A stretch of 64,000 nt of DNA from NCBI GenBank assembly GCA_022570795.1, contig JAKUDP010000002.1:2852001-2916000 (forward strand), in the 5' to 3' direction. Made by a program: the position numbers and the translations under genes. The stretch comes from Sphaerulina vaccinii (taxonomy: Eukaryota; Ascomycota; Dothideomycetes; Mycosphaerellales; Mycosphaerellaceae). Under the pieces are notes generated by a model that saw only the letters and a program-made list of their open reading frames with translations, searched no databases and was not told the origin of the DNA. Shown here one piece after another: positions 33,476 to 43,604 of this stretch; position 1 is the stretch's first letter, and every line of letters starts with the position of its first letter.

Positions 33476-35630
33476 TTATGAAGTTGTGATACCAGAACCA
33501 GCAAGATGCCCCCACTCTCTTTGCCATGCTTCAATGCTTTTCTGCAGTGCCAGGCCCATTTCATAAGAAGATTGCGCTTCTGCTGGTCGATCGACCGCTT
33601 GTGGTGCATCGTTTCCAGGCGGTGGTTGTACTGCACCTCCCAACATCAGCACACTTATCTCGGTACCTTGTGGACTACCCTCACCACCTGTTGACTGCAA
33701 TTGTTCCGTATCAGCTTTATGCCGTTTCACAAAAGCGTTCATATTCGCCAGTGCGGCCTGCATGTTCGTGAACGTGCGCTCCACTGGCTCATTGTCCGCC
33801 TTCATCCCGTTCCCATTCGCAGCTTTCTTGCCTCTGCCAAATTTGCCCTTGCCTGTGCCAGTGAGATTGTCAGACGCACCAGGACTGTGCTTGCTGCCGT
33901 TGGTGTCACCGTTGGCCAGGTTTTCAGACGTTTCATCACCACTCCCAAGGGCTTGGTTCATGTGTTTCTTCCTGCCGTGCGGCGAGGATGCAGCCTGTTC
34001 CAATTTGGCTTTGGTATATTGGTTATTGCCAAGCTTCTTCCCTGGCTTCTTGCCTGGTCCCTTTTTGTATGTAGCTTTCTCGGCTGGCGGCGGTGATGGC
34101 GGCTGGGACAAGGGTGGCGGAGGTGATGTCTTAGCACTCGGCGTGGGCTTTGGTGTCGTTTCTTCGCCTAGCTCGGGATCTGGAGAAGCTGTCAGCATGA
34201 CTTCGAGAGGGAGACCTCTTTCTGGATAAAGCTCACCATCGCCGCGGCGACTCCTAGCGCGTTCCTGTCTCCTGCCCGCTGCTTCAGCTCTCGTCCTCTC
34301 CTTTTCTTGCTCTCTCTTCTCGAGCTGCTCTCTCTTGGCCTTGCTCTTGCCTGTGGTCTGATCGTCCGAGTCATCGTCATGAGGTGAGGTATTCCTCGCT
34401 GCCAGTGGTAGCGACTCCGAGGACCGTCGTTGGCGCTTGTGATCTGACTTGCTCCTGTGACTGTGTTAGCGCCGTAGCTTGCCACGCCTTACAGCTGCAC
34501 TTTATTGTGTACTTACTCCTCGCTGCTGTCGTCTCTGACACGCTTACCATTCCTGCGGCCAGTTCCCGTCTTGCCTGCTACTTCTCGCTTGCTCTCTTCA
34601 ATCGCAATCCTCATTTGTTCCTCTTCATCGTCAAGCTCTTTGCTTCGCATTGTGGCACGTCGCTTGCCGGTAGCTGGGTCGACGCTTGCTCTGGAAGCCA
34701 GACTCTCACGCTCCTTTCGCGCCTTCTCGTCATACTTGCTGACTGAGCCTTTGCGAGTGGAGGCTTTCGGGTGGAGAGGGAGGTAGAGGGAGTATTTGTG
34801 CCTAACGTGGTCTGTCTTAGCAGCTGCTCGTCGATCGGGAGTGTCATGGTAGCGTGCCATAGTCGGCCATCAACGATGCGGAAAACGGACGGTGCGTTGG
34901 TGTAGTACTGAAAGTAAGAGAACGTGGATCTGCAAGTGGTGGGTGGGGGAAGTCCACTGTGCTGTCGCAAGCGGGAGTGCAAGCAAGAGCTGAAGCTGCG
35001 GCAAGCCATTGCCTTCCTCGCTTGTGCGTCAATGCTCCAACATCAGGCAGACGCAGTCATCGTGTGATGTAGTGTAGTGTTTGGGAAGCTTGAATGAGGA
35101 AAGGAATAAACGTACCCTCGTGAGTCTGTACCAAGTGCGTGCTGTTTCGGTCGACACTGCTCGCAGAAGTACTTCTCTGGTGTCAAGTTCTCGGCGACAA
35201 TGCCTACGCAGCCTCCATGCTGCCAGACTGAGCAGCCATCGCACATGACAAACAGCTCTCCCGCATCTTCTATCTGCGCGTCTGGTAGGCCTGCGAATGC
35301 TTCGCTCAATGGAGGACCTGGATATTCTTGCTGACCACATATACATCGCGTTATCTCTTCTTCGTCTATTGCTTCCTCATCGCCGTCCTCTATGGCATCT
35401 TCGTTTTTGCTTGTATCGTCGTCTTTGTGGGTGGCTTGCGATCGCTGGCTTCGACGCGGTGGCTCGCTGATGTCTTCAGAGGACAGTGAACGTGGAGTGG
35501 CAGATTTAGGATTGTGCGTTCCTCGTCCACTGCGGTCTTGTCGTGTCGATGATAGCGTGGACGTCGTCGAGGCTGGTGCTGGAGGTGGTGCTCCTCTCGT
35601 GCTACGCCTCGCCGGCGGCGAGGGCGGCAT
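33476..35630 (-). CDS. PHD-finger protein, Cti6-like (histone deacetylase complex subunit), 592 aa
   Basis: Exons 35630-35116, 34801-34517 and 34454-33476; the joins complete the segments GTDSRG|HKYSLYLPL and SSEE|SKSDH in frame. After a disordered Ser/Arg/Pro N-terminus and an acidic patch comes a canonical C4HC3 PHD zinc finger (about residues 93-160): RCICGQ, FVMCDGCSVWQHGGC and YFCEQC, which usually reads histone H3 methylation. The segment just after the finger, HKYSLYLPLHP, is characteristic of fungal Cti6. The middle is a long Lys/Arg/Glu helix, and the C-terminus is low-complexity and Gly/Asn-rich. In yeast Cti6 links the Rpd3L deacetylase and Cyc8-Tup1 with SAGA. A chromatin reader in the nucleus is well supported; orthology to Cti6 is likely but rests on the post-finger motif. 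Confidence 0.85.
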
Positions 35631-37801
35631 GGTGGAAATCCAACTTGACCAAAAGCTGTCAAAATTGGTAGTGTGGTATGTCGAGGCAGTAAGATGGTGA
35701 AGATGGTCGATGACCTGCTCGAGAGCTGCGTGTCAGTGGCAGAGTGCCGCCGAGTGCGAAATGTCGGGCGTGCAGAGAAGCTCTGAGCGTGGGTCGTGGA
35801 AGTCGATTGAGGCTGTCAAAGAAACAAGCTAAGTAGACTGTGACCAGCTCTGGATCCAATGCGCCAGCCTGATAGCGTGAGTGGTATGGATGTGCAGCGC
35901 GGTGGTGGTGTTGGGCGGGGAGGGAAGCGGTGGCCAGCGTAGGATAGCATACTAGTACTGCATCGCACGCCAGAACGCTTTCATTACATCCGAGCAGATG
36001 GAGGGTCCATGTTTCTCCGCGCACCGAGACCAATCAAACGCCGGCAGGCTCAAAATCGTCAGTAGAATGACAGGACCGTAGAGGGCGGTCTGAAGTGACC
36101 AGAAGCTGATAGGAGCGTTGTTGAAATGCTGCATCGACGTTTCCTGGAGGCGCCATGATGTTTTGGTCTCGAAATGTTGTCGTTGTCGTGTTGTGGTGGG
36201 ATGTTGTTTTCGATGGCGCAGAAGAAAGCCGAAGTCGAAGACCAAAGCAGAGGTGGCATCATGACGAAATGGTCTCCAGTTGTGTTCGAAACGAAGAGCC
36301 AGCAGTCCGCATGCAATATAAGATGCCTGATGCGTGCTCAATATGGAATCAAAGATGAACCCAATTCACTGATCAGTCACCATCATAGTGAGCGGTATTA
36401 TTCCAGTTGCCACGTTAAGTTCTGTTCGGTAAGCGGTCAAACCTGGCATGATACTCACCTTCAAAAGTAGAGGTACGCTAGATACATGTAGGTGGTCTAT
36501 ATCAAGATCGGGCGTACTTCTCATATCAGACAGTCAGAGACTCTCAGCAGCTGACAAGTCGCAGCATACCGTCATGACCATTGACCCTTGCCCTTCCGTC
36601 TCTACCTAGTCTCGAGCAGCGGTAACACAGATTGCCCTGCATATTGGCAGAACACTATGAATAACTTGGCCTGTGAGTGAATAGATACTCAACTGAGAAG
36701 CCACTGATGTATCGCTTGGGTCAACTACCATCGATATCGAAGACGTGACCCCAGGAGGCAAGACTCCGCACACTAGTTCTCTTGATCATCGAAAGATGGA
36801 CTATGGTATTCGGACGTCGCAACTCGGGTGTTCCAGAAGATGGAGACGACTTACTACTGAAGCTTGTACAGTTTTCGAAACGTCGATACTTCCGAAACAT
36901 CGCTAATTCAGTTCTTCCCAGAAGCAGCTCTACACTGCCAATCAATCAAGCCAGAAACATCCATACATATACTTGAGATCATGCACTACAAGATAGCCTA
37001 CTAGGAATTCTGCATTGAACACCTCATCGCCATCCCAGGAGTTTCGGGCAACCCTAAGAGATCTCATCACAAGTGGGTCTATACCATCTCGGGTTCTATA
37101 CGAGCATTCGCGAGTATGCTCTATGAATGAATATGGAATAACTTACCAAATGAATTCTCGTGGTAATGAAGGCCGGAGCTCCGTGATCACTCAGTTCACT
37201 AACGGACCAGTCTGGTACGCAGTCATCCAGTCCGCCTAAGCAGCAGTCAGAGCGGCAACGCATTAAAAGGTAGTTCATGTTCCTGAAGCTCTCATTCATT
37301 CTCTGCTACAAGTTCAATTGCGATGCTCGGCCCATGTTGCCGTAACACAGACATGTCTATGTGTCTACGCCTTCCAAATGCAGCAGTACGCCAACCGCTA
37401 TGCCAATTCATTCCAAAACGCAAAACAAAGCAAAGCGCGCGCCATTCAGCACTTGAATAGCGATGTACAAGCAAAGAACACCCGAAATGCTCACTTGCTA
37501 CGATCCTCCTGTACCGTCCGTCTGAGGTCGCCTAGCGCCTTTGTGGTGATACAGTCCGCAGAATCCTGGTGGTGGTGGTCGTCTATACGCGGCGGATTTG
37601 CCGACTTTGTGCTCATGCCGGTCCTCTATATCCATTCATGCGTTTCGCACGTGGTATGGTCTGTCGTGAATGCAAGCATACATGCCTACCGCTCGGCGCG
37701 GTACTCGGCATGCGATCGATCGTGGTTTGATTTGTGCGAAGATTACGCGCCAATCCTGGTCGTTATGTCGTAGCGTGGACAACTTTAGAGTAGTCTCATC
37801 A
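35631..37801. other. Long intergenic stretch, about 2.2 kb
   Basis: This lies upstream of the PHD gene and downstream of the glycosyltransferase gene. A 129-codon minus frame (36341-35952) ends in a 60-residue stretch with one hydrophobic helix (ALYGPVILLTILSLPAF), but the support is too weak to call. The rest (36.4-37.8 kb) has only short frames and no repeat or mobile-element signature that I can see. Confidence 0.4.
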
Positions 37802-39052
37802 CTACTCGCCGATATGACGTTCGTTTTCTGGCTTCCATGTGCCTAGAGACAGATTAGTATAGCCGAAATTATAGTATCGATCGAGTAATGAAACCATACC
37901 TTCGAACGTGTGATGTACAAACGCCATTGGATCGTCGATATCACCAGCGCCCATTTGGCCCACACCAGGCGAGAAAGACGTGATTGGCAATACAACCACA
38001 TCGCCCACCTTCTTCGCTGCTGTGATGCCAGTGAATTGCTGCCAGGTAATGTTGCCTTTGCTCGTGCTCATATCGAAGTAGTCCGGGTTGTTGAAGAACC
38101 TGAAGATGGCATCGGTCCATAGAGCTGGTCCTGTGAATTCGACCACACTGCCTGGTCCTTTGATCGTGGTGTGTAGTTCGCCGATCCTCTTTCGACGGTG
38201 CACCTCTTCTGTGATAGTGGCCACAACATCAACGAGAACTGGGTGACCAGGCTTGGACTGAATCGTCCATTGACAGAATTGTATCCGTCGAGAGTACCAA
38301 TCATGCCAGTCTTCACGGTCCGGATCTGCCTCAATGCCTATGACCAGGCCGTACGTGCTTCGTGGCACATCTGGCGGCACCCACTCAACGGCTGACTTGA
38401 GGGCCGTGGTATCGATATCCGTGTAGATGCCACCCCGTGCAAGCAGAATCAGGTAGCGGAAGAAATCTGCCTTCAGCACGACCTCTGGTAGAGCCTCGTA
38501 TGCTTGGACGACCTCCGGAACGCTGGCGTAGAAGTGCTTAATCAGGTGTACCGCAACAGAGTCCGTGATGACCTCGTGCACGAAGCTAGGATGTAGCTCT
38601 GTCCATGAAGCCTCTGCAGGTCTCCATTCCTCATGAAATTCACCCGATGCTGGAGTGACTTTCCACGTTTGCCAAATGTATGCTGGGAATCTACCCTCGG
38701 AATCGTATGGAAAGGCGTATGCTAGCTGTTGTCGCAACGGCTTCAGCTTAAGATCCGCCAGTGCAATTTGTGGTTTCGGTTTCTTCGAAAGTGCGACACG
38801 ACCTCCACTATCGCCATTCCATGACTTTTCTGGTATAGCTGATGGAAGCGGCTTCTTCCCCGTTGCGTCGCCCTTCTGCGGCTCTGGCACTGCCTCGACG
38901 ATCTTCCTATTGTCGGCGTGGGTGCCAGTAGGTTTAGGTGAATTGTTGATTTTGAGCGCATTGGGTTGTTGGAGACGATGTGTGTTCCGTAGAAGCAGGA
39001 AACAGGTGAGGATGACGGCTGCGAACGCGAGAGCCCGCCGGAAGGTCAGCAT
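37802..39052 (-). CDS. OCH1-like glycosyltransferase (GT32, DXD sugar-binding), type II membrane protein, 397 aa
   Basis: The start is taken at the ATG at 39052 (MLTFRRALAFAAVILTCFLL), which gives a short cytosolic tail and one signal-anchor helix, the usual Golgi type II topology. A Pro/Lys-rich stem follows. The catalytic part has IPAYIWQTWK-type entry (YIWQTWK), HEVITDSVAVHLIKHFY, KADFFRYLILLARGGIYTDI and the DXD motif TDIDTT that binds Mn and nucleotide-sugar. These are the OCH1/GT32 landmarks, so it probably adds a mannose to glycoprotein or glycolipid acceptors. Exon 1 runs 39052-37900. A 57-base intron (GTATGG...TCTCTAG) gives the ending HHTFEG|TWKPENERHIGE. Because the intron is a multiple of three and stop-free, retention would simply insert 19 residues. 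Confidence 0.85.
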   Translation of the reverse strand: MLTFRRALAFAAVILTCFLLLRNTHRLQQPNALKINNSPKPTGTHADNRKIVEAVPEPQKGDATGKKPLPSAIPEKSWNGDSGGRVALSKKPKPQIALADLKLKPLRQQLAYAFPYDSEGRFPAYIWQTWKVTPASGEFHEEWRPAEASWTELHPSFVHEVITDSVAVHLIKHFYASVPEVVQAYEALPEVVLKADFFRYLILLARGGIYTDIDTTALKSAVEWVPPDVPRSTYGLVIGIEADPDREDWHDWYSRRIQFCQWTIQSKPGHPVLVDVVATITEEVHRRKRIGELHTTIKGPGSVVEFTGPALWTDAIFRFFNNPDYFDMSTSKGNITWQQFTGITAAKKVGDVVVLPITSFSPGVGQMGAGDIDDPMAFVHHTFEGMVSLLDRYYNFGYTNLSLGTWKPENERHIGE

Positions 39053-41515
39053 CGTATGAGCCTCGCCGTGGTGGGAGCGGTGGAGAAGTCGAGTTGCCGC
39101 GTAGGACAGAGGTGTCGGAGTGAGCAACGAGAGCTTGGCAGGTCCTGTTCGATTGAAGACAGGCGATCCCGGCCTTTATGTCAAGAGCGGCGGGCGAAGC
39201 TTGGGGAGCTTTTTGGGTGAGACAGTGAGTGGTCCGCGTCGCTTGATACCCCTGCTATGTTGTTAATGCCTGCATGATAAGGCTGGTGGTGCTTTTCGCT
39301 AGCGATGCGTGGTGCGTCAGGTCAGACCGAGCGTGCGTGCGAGGCTGGATCGGGAACGAGGAAGTGGTGAAGAGGGCGATGCATGGTGCAGGTGCAGGGT
39401 GTTGTTATTCTAGGGTCTGAGAGGCGAAGAGGAGAGGCGAAGAGGAGAGGCGAAGAGGACAGATGCAGCTGAGAGGATGCGCTCAAAGCGGAGACGCGTA
39501 GTCTGTCCCATGTCTGCTACAACAGATAGACAAGTGCCGATAACAACGTACCTGAGGTGAAGAGTGGCCTGCAGTCAGCGCGTGACTATGCAGCAGGCAC
39601 TCTCGATAAAGGCAGTCCAGCAGAGCCTGCAGTGAGCATCTACTGGTGGTCGTCGCTGTTGTCGTGGCCAGGCCGCCCAGGGATAGATTGAGGATTCTCG
39701 CGTGTAACGTCAGGTAAGAAAAGGTGAGGTCGGTTGCCAGCCCGCCCGGAGACAGAAGGTTGCGTCAAGGAAAGAAGCCTATGTGGAGAAAAAGAGTGGA
39801 AAGGATCTGAGAAACGAACGATGTGGAAGCTTAGGTCTGTTGTAAGCAGGAGAAAGGTGAGGAATTCGTGGTTCTTTGGTTACAATCGCGGAGCCAGCGT
39901 TTCATCAACTTCGAGAAGCACGGCCTCACAGGGGGCTTCAACGGCCGATTGATGGCAACGAGGATCTTTATCTGTTGTCTTTCTACCTGCCACTGGACAA
40001 TGACGATAGACCATTTCTTACGCGGACGCCTCCCAGACATTGCGCGGCGAGCCAGTCGCAGCCAGCGAAGATAGTGCTGCTGAAAGGCGCTATTCGCATG
40101 CATACACGACGCAGCTCTCTCGGCCAGTAAACAAGGGTCGTCAGAGGTACACGCGGCGACTCCTACGCTACCGTGTACGATCAGCAACGGCATCAGCCTC
40201 TTCCTTCAAGCCTTTCAATTATTATTCATCTCAGCACAACGCCGTCATGTTCATCACGATCTGAACATTGCTGTTGGAGCTGGGGCTCGAGGCGGTCAAC
40301 CACATGCTGCGAACGCTTCTGCCAAACCATGTCTCGCAAGGATATATCGCAAGGACCGCTTTCGACAACAGCCAGACTGCCGAAACCCAATTTTGGGATA
40401 TACTCCGCGCTACGCGGATGACGTCTAATGTTTCCCGGTTTCATGTTGAAGGTCACGAAGAAAGTCGAGTAACAGACTTCTTCTTTGTGCTTCTTCCAGG
40501 ACCTCATGAGCCGTGGAACGTGAGCAGTCACACATGTCATACGCAAGGGCAACTTGACAGCCTCCTTTGTGTGTCAACACTCAAGACGAGCCTAACGATG
40601 ACCAGCAAGTCTCGCAAGCGTCCTCGAATCACGAGCTGTTCGAACTCAGGTGGAGCATCAGCTGCGGAAGCGGATTGAAAACTTCCTTTTGGTCACCTCG
40701 TGCAACGAAATGTCGCGTCTACTGGTTACGACTTCGTATGACCTTAGCTCGTCTCGGCGAATGTTGAGTAGTGTTGAATAGTCGTCGACGCAGATGCAAT
40801 CATCAGTCTGAGGCACATCGCTGCATCAAAGAGTGGAGAGTCTAGAGCATTTGCAAGCAACAACTGGAGAAACACGTTCCGTCCTGTGGCATTCGCAGAC
40901 ATTCCACGACCAGAGATGAAACGCATTTCGTGTGGCATCTGAATTCTGGAGATCGGGATCTCACAGCTTCGGCATCCAAGAAAACAAGCCTTCTGCGATT
41001 GCGCCATAACGGCGTGCACGTATCAACTCTGTTCTCGCCTTCGCCTACCACAACAAGCACAACAGGTGCAACGACCAGTCGCCTTGTCTCTTTCAGCGCT
41101 TCCACCGTTGCGAGATCATGTTCAGCCCTCGATATGTTTCTGACCACGCGGCTCGAATACTCTTTGTTACTCGTTATGATGCAAGCTTGGCTTGTCAGTG
41201 TACGACAACACGAAACTCTCGAAGGAATGGAACTGCAGCCAGAGCCAGAGCTTCCTGCAGCTACCGCACTTTTGCACTTTTCACATGCGAAGACAAGCTT
41301 GGACGATGCTCAACACGCTGAAGAGCTATCAAAAGCCAACCTCGCGTTCTCAACGCCTCTGCAAACCTGCTTGCATCCGGATTCTCCGTACCCTCCGCCA
41401 AGAGCTATCTACTACTATACTGGACCACTTCATCGACCACGTCATGATACAGAATGCACGTTGGCGCGAATGGTGATGATAAATCACATTGATTGATTGT
41501 GCCAGCGAGATGCTA
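39053..41515. other. Long intergenic stretch, about 2.5 kb, with possible decayed coding
   Basis: The first kilobase is upstream of the glycosyltransferase gene and has a 13-base tandem repeat. Between about 40.3 and 41.5 kb, plus-strand frames are open in more than one phase (40268-40678, 40930-41496, 41192-41476). Protein-like pieces occur, such as QVEHQLRKRIENFLLVTSCN near 40.7 kb, but no intact gene or family can be named. Confidence 0.35.
39421..39459. repeat. 13-base tandem repeat, three copies
   Basis: Three perfect head-to-tail copies of GAGGCGAAGAGGA about 370 bases upstream of the glycosyltransferase start. It may affect promoter structure; it may equally be a neutral minisatellite. 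Confidence 0.9.
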
Positions 41516-42753
41516 TCACAGGCTGTATGGAGCTGTCGTGGAATTTACCACAGGCTTTCGAGCTCGGTGACATACCCTGAGAACACAATATCAGCTTCAC
41601 GCTTCTGCAAATGCTGGATGATACTCACATCTTCACATAGAAATGCCCAGCTTTAAGATCCTCGATCGCTTCTACAGTCAACTTACTCACAGCCTCCTCA
41701 GTCCAGCCGAGCTGGCTACGCAACAGCAACGACCCAATTGCCGGAATAGCCTGTTCCATATTCATCAAAGTAGCGGCTCCGATCAACTTATTCTTCGCGC
41801 CCTTCGCCCAACTTCCTAAAGGCCATTGCAAGTCCACCCGATCAATCTCTCTAAAGCCTTGCTGAAGCAACATATCTCGAAACCCCTCCGAAGCATGAGC
41901 ATTTATGCCCGCTCTACTAGCAGCTTCATAGCACAAATCGCTCCATTTCAAGAACGCCGACGACGAAAGATCCTCCTGGTCTTCTTCTTCTTCTTCTTCT
42001 TCTTCTTCTTCTTCAGCAGCTCGATATTGCGGAAACCAAGTCTCATTCACTTCTAGCCAACCCCCCGGTTTGAGAGACTCTCTCGCTTGCTGGAAGAAAC
42101 GCGGCCAGTCGTGAATACCCATCGTCAAGACCCGAGCGTGAATGTAGTCAAACTTGTCGTTAACGAAGGACCAGTCAACTTCCGCATTGGCTATAAGGAA
42201 CTTGCAATTGGGAGGTGGGTTTTCTGGTTGTATGGCTGATAAGTCTATGCCAGTGACTTGGACATGTGGGTAAGCTTGAGCGAGCTCAATGGCCCAGATT
42301 CCGGTTCCTGTTCCAACGTCCAATACTGTTCTCGTATCTTTATCGATGGGTACTCGTCCGTGTTGACCATTGAACGTCAATTTCCAGGTATAGTGTTGTA
42401 AGTCTAGTCGACTAGCTTCAATCTCGTCATTAGGCAAGAAGTATGCATCTTCGGCGAAGTTGTGATAGCGGCGGCCACCTTCTTGTCTGAGAGTCTCTTT
42501 GAATGAGGTCGAGGTTGTTCGGCTGCAACTTGGTCAACATAGTTCTGGTGGTCTGGCGTACACATATTCGCCGATAGTACTCTTAGTGTCCGTGCGATCA
42601 TTCTGTCATCTGTGAGTACGTCACGTTGATTCACGAGATACTGGCTGGACGTACATCGATCACCAGATTCTGAGGTAGGTCTTGATCACTGTCTTGCACG
42701 ACAATCGCTCCAGCTGACAGCATGATGTCTGGTGTGACATTAGTGTGTACCAT
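41516..42753 (-). CDS. LaeA-like SAM-dependent methyltransferase, about 364 aa
   Basis: Exons (inferred) 42753-42655, 42602-42562, 42522-41629 and 41576-41516; the total is in frame. The well-supported core is exon 3: GGRRYHNFAEDAYFLPNDE is the typical lead-in of fungal LaeA-like proteins, followed by the SAM-binding motif I VLDVGTGTGIWAIELAQAYP, motif II VQVTGIDLS and the post-motif LKPGGWLEVNE. The last exon restores the family ending FYVKMVCHRARKP. The first two exons, including a 41-base micro-exon and a 39-base intron, are the least certain; they give a TTS-rich segment like that seen before the core in relatives. LaeA-like enzymes influence secondary metabolism, but most paralogues have unknown substrates. 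A poly-Glu insert sits in the middle of the domain. Confidence 0.75.
41982..42015. repeat. Trinucleotide microsatellite coding a poly-Glu insert
   Basis: CTT/TTC runs on the plus strand encode eleven consecutive Glu on the minus strand inside the methyltransferase. It is in frame, so length changes would not disrupt the gene. Confidence 0.85.
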
Positions 42754-43214
42754 GCTGTCGTGTTGTTCTTGATGGATAGCTCTGATGGCAGATGAGTCCT
42801 TGCTAACGGCTAAGGTGGCATGTATCGTGGCTAGCGTATGCTGCCATACTGCAGTAGATGATCATGAAAGTTCGCTCGATCTCATGACATCCGATGAAGA
42901 CAACAAACATCGAAGATGAAAATCTGTAACGATCTCTATTGCACATCCATACTCTCACTTTCTCTACAGGCAGAACGATAGCTGCTTACACTGCCTTATC
43001 GCCTCGCTACCCAATCCTCATTCATCCATTCATCTCATCTCGATCAGATGCGTCTGATATATATGTACAACTTCCTCCATGCCGCATCGATCACCACATC
43101 GGACGTGGCGCGTGAGCTGCGACATGCTCAACAGGCCGGTATTGTATGTAATACAAATGTTCGAAGAGCAACAGCGGCAACAACAATATGCAGGCGATTA
43201 GTGCTGTTGGCTTG
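42754..43214. other. Intergenic stretch
   Basis: About 460 bases between the proposed methyltransferase start and the repeat tail next to ROM2. It presumably carries the methyltransferase promoter. No other feature is supported. Confidence 0.35.
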
Positions 43215-43604
43215 CTATTGGTTAGTGCAACGCGACTCCTTCTGTATCTGCCTTCGTTCGTTTGGAGCCGGCTTTTCAGTTCCCCATTCCAGGACTCTCC
43301 GTTTCCCTTTGCCTTCGTTTGGAGCCGGCTTGTCGGATTCCATAGCCAGGACGGCCTTTTTCCATTTGTCTTCGGATGGAGCCGGCCTGGCAGAGTCCGT
43401 ATCCAGCGCTCTCCCTTTCCCTTTGCCTTCGTATGGAGCCGGCTTTCCAGAATCTGTGTCCAGCGCTCTCCCTTTCCCTTTGCCTACGTAGATAGTTGTC
43501 TTCACTGATGCGTCAGAATCCGCATCCTCTTCCGCTTGGCCGTCGTATAGAGCCGGCCTCCCGAGTTTCGCAACCTCTTCAATCGAGGCCAAGCGATCCT
43601 TGTT
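43215..43604 (-). other. 129-codon repetitive open extension in frame after the ROM2 TAG
   Basis: Directly after the ROM2 stop (43607-43605) the same minus-strand frame remains open for 129 codons to a stop at 43215. It encodes SIEEVAKLGRPALYDG, an acidic linker, then four roughly 19-residue units of the pattern GKGKGRALDTDSGKPAPYE with substitutions. It has no ATG near its beginning. Read-through, a recently truncated C-terminal tail of ROM2, or an independent gene with an unseen first exon are all possible. Confidence 0.45.
43255..43482. repeat. 57-base tandem repeat, four degenerate copies
   Basis: Units begin at 43255, 43312, 43369 and 43426. Each is 57 bases and holds a conserved GGAGCCGGC core. 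The period is a multiple of three, so frames stay open on both strands; the minus strand gives 19-residue protein repeats. Confidence 0.9.

Noticed and set aside
35952..36341. Minus frame ending in a one-helix 60-residue stretch
   Set aside because: Small size and no conserved feature; cannot be separated from chance.
43048..43508. Plus-strand frames of 147 and 106 codons over the 57-base repeat
   Set aside because: Openness is explained by the repeat period; the minus-strand reading continues ROM2 in frame and is more protein-like.
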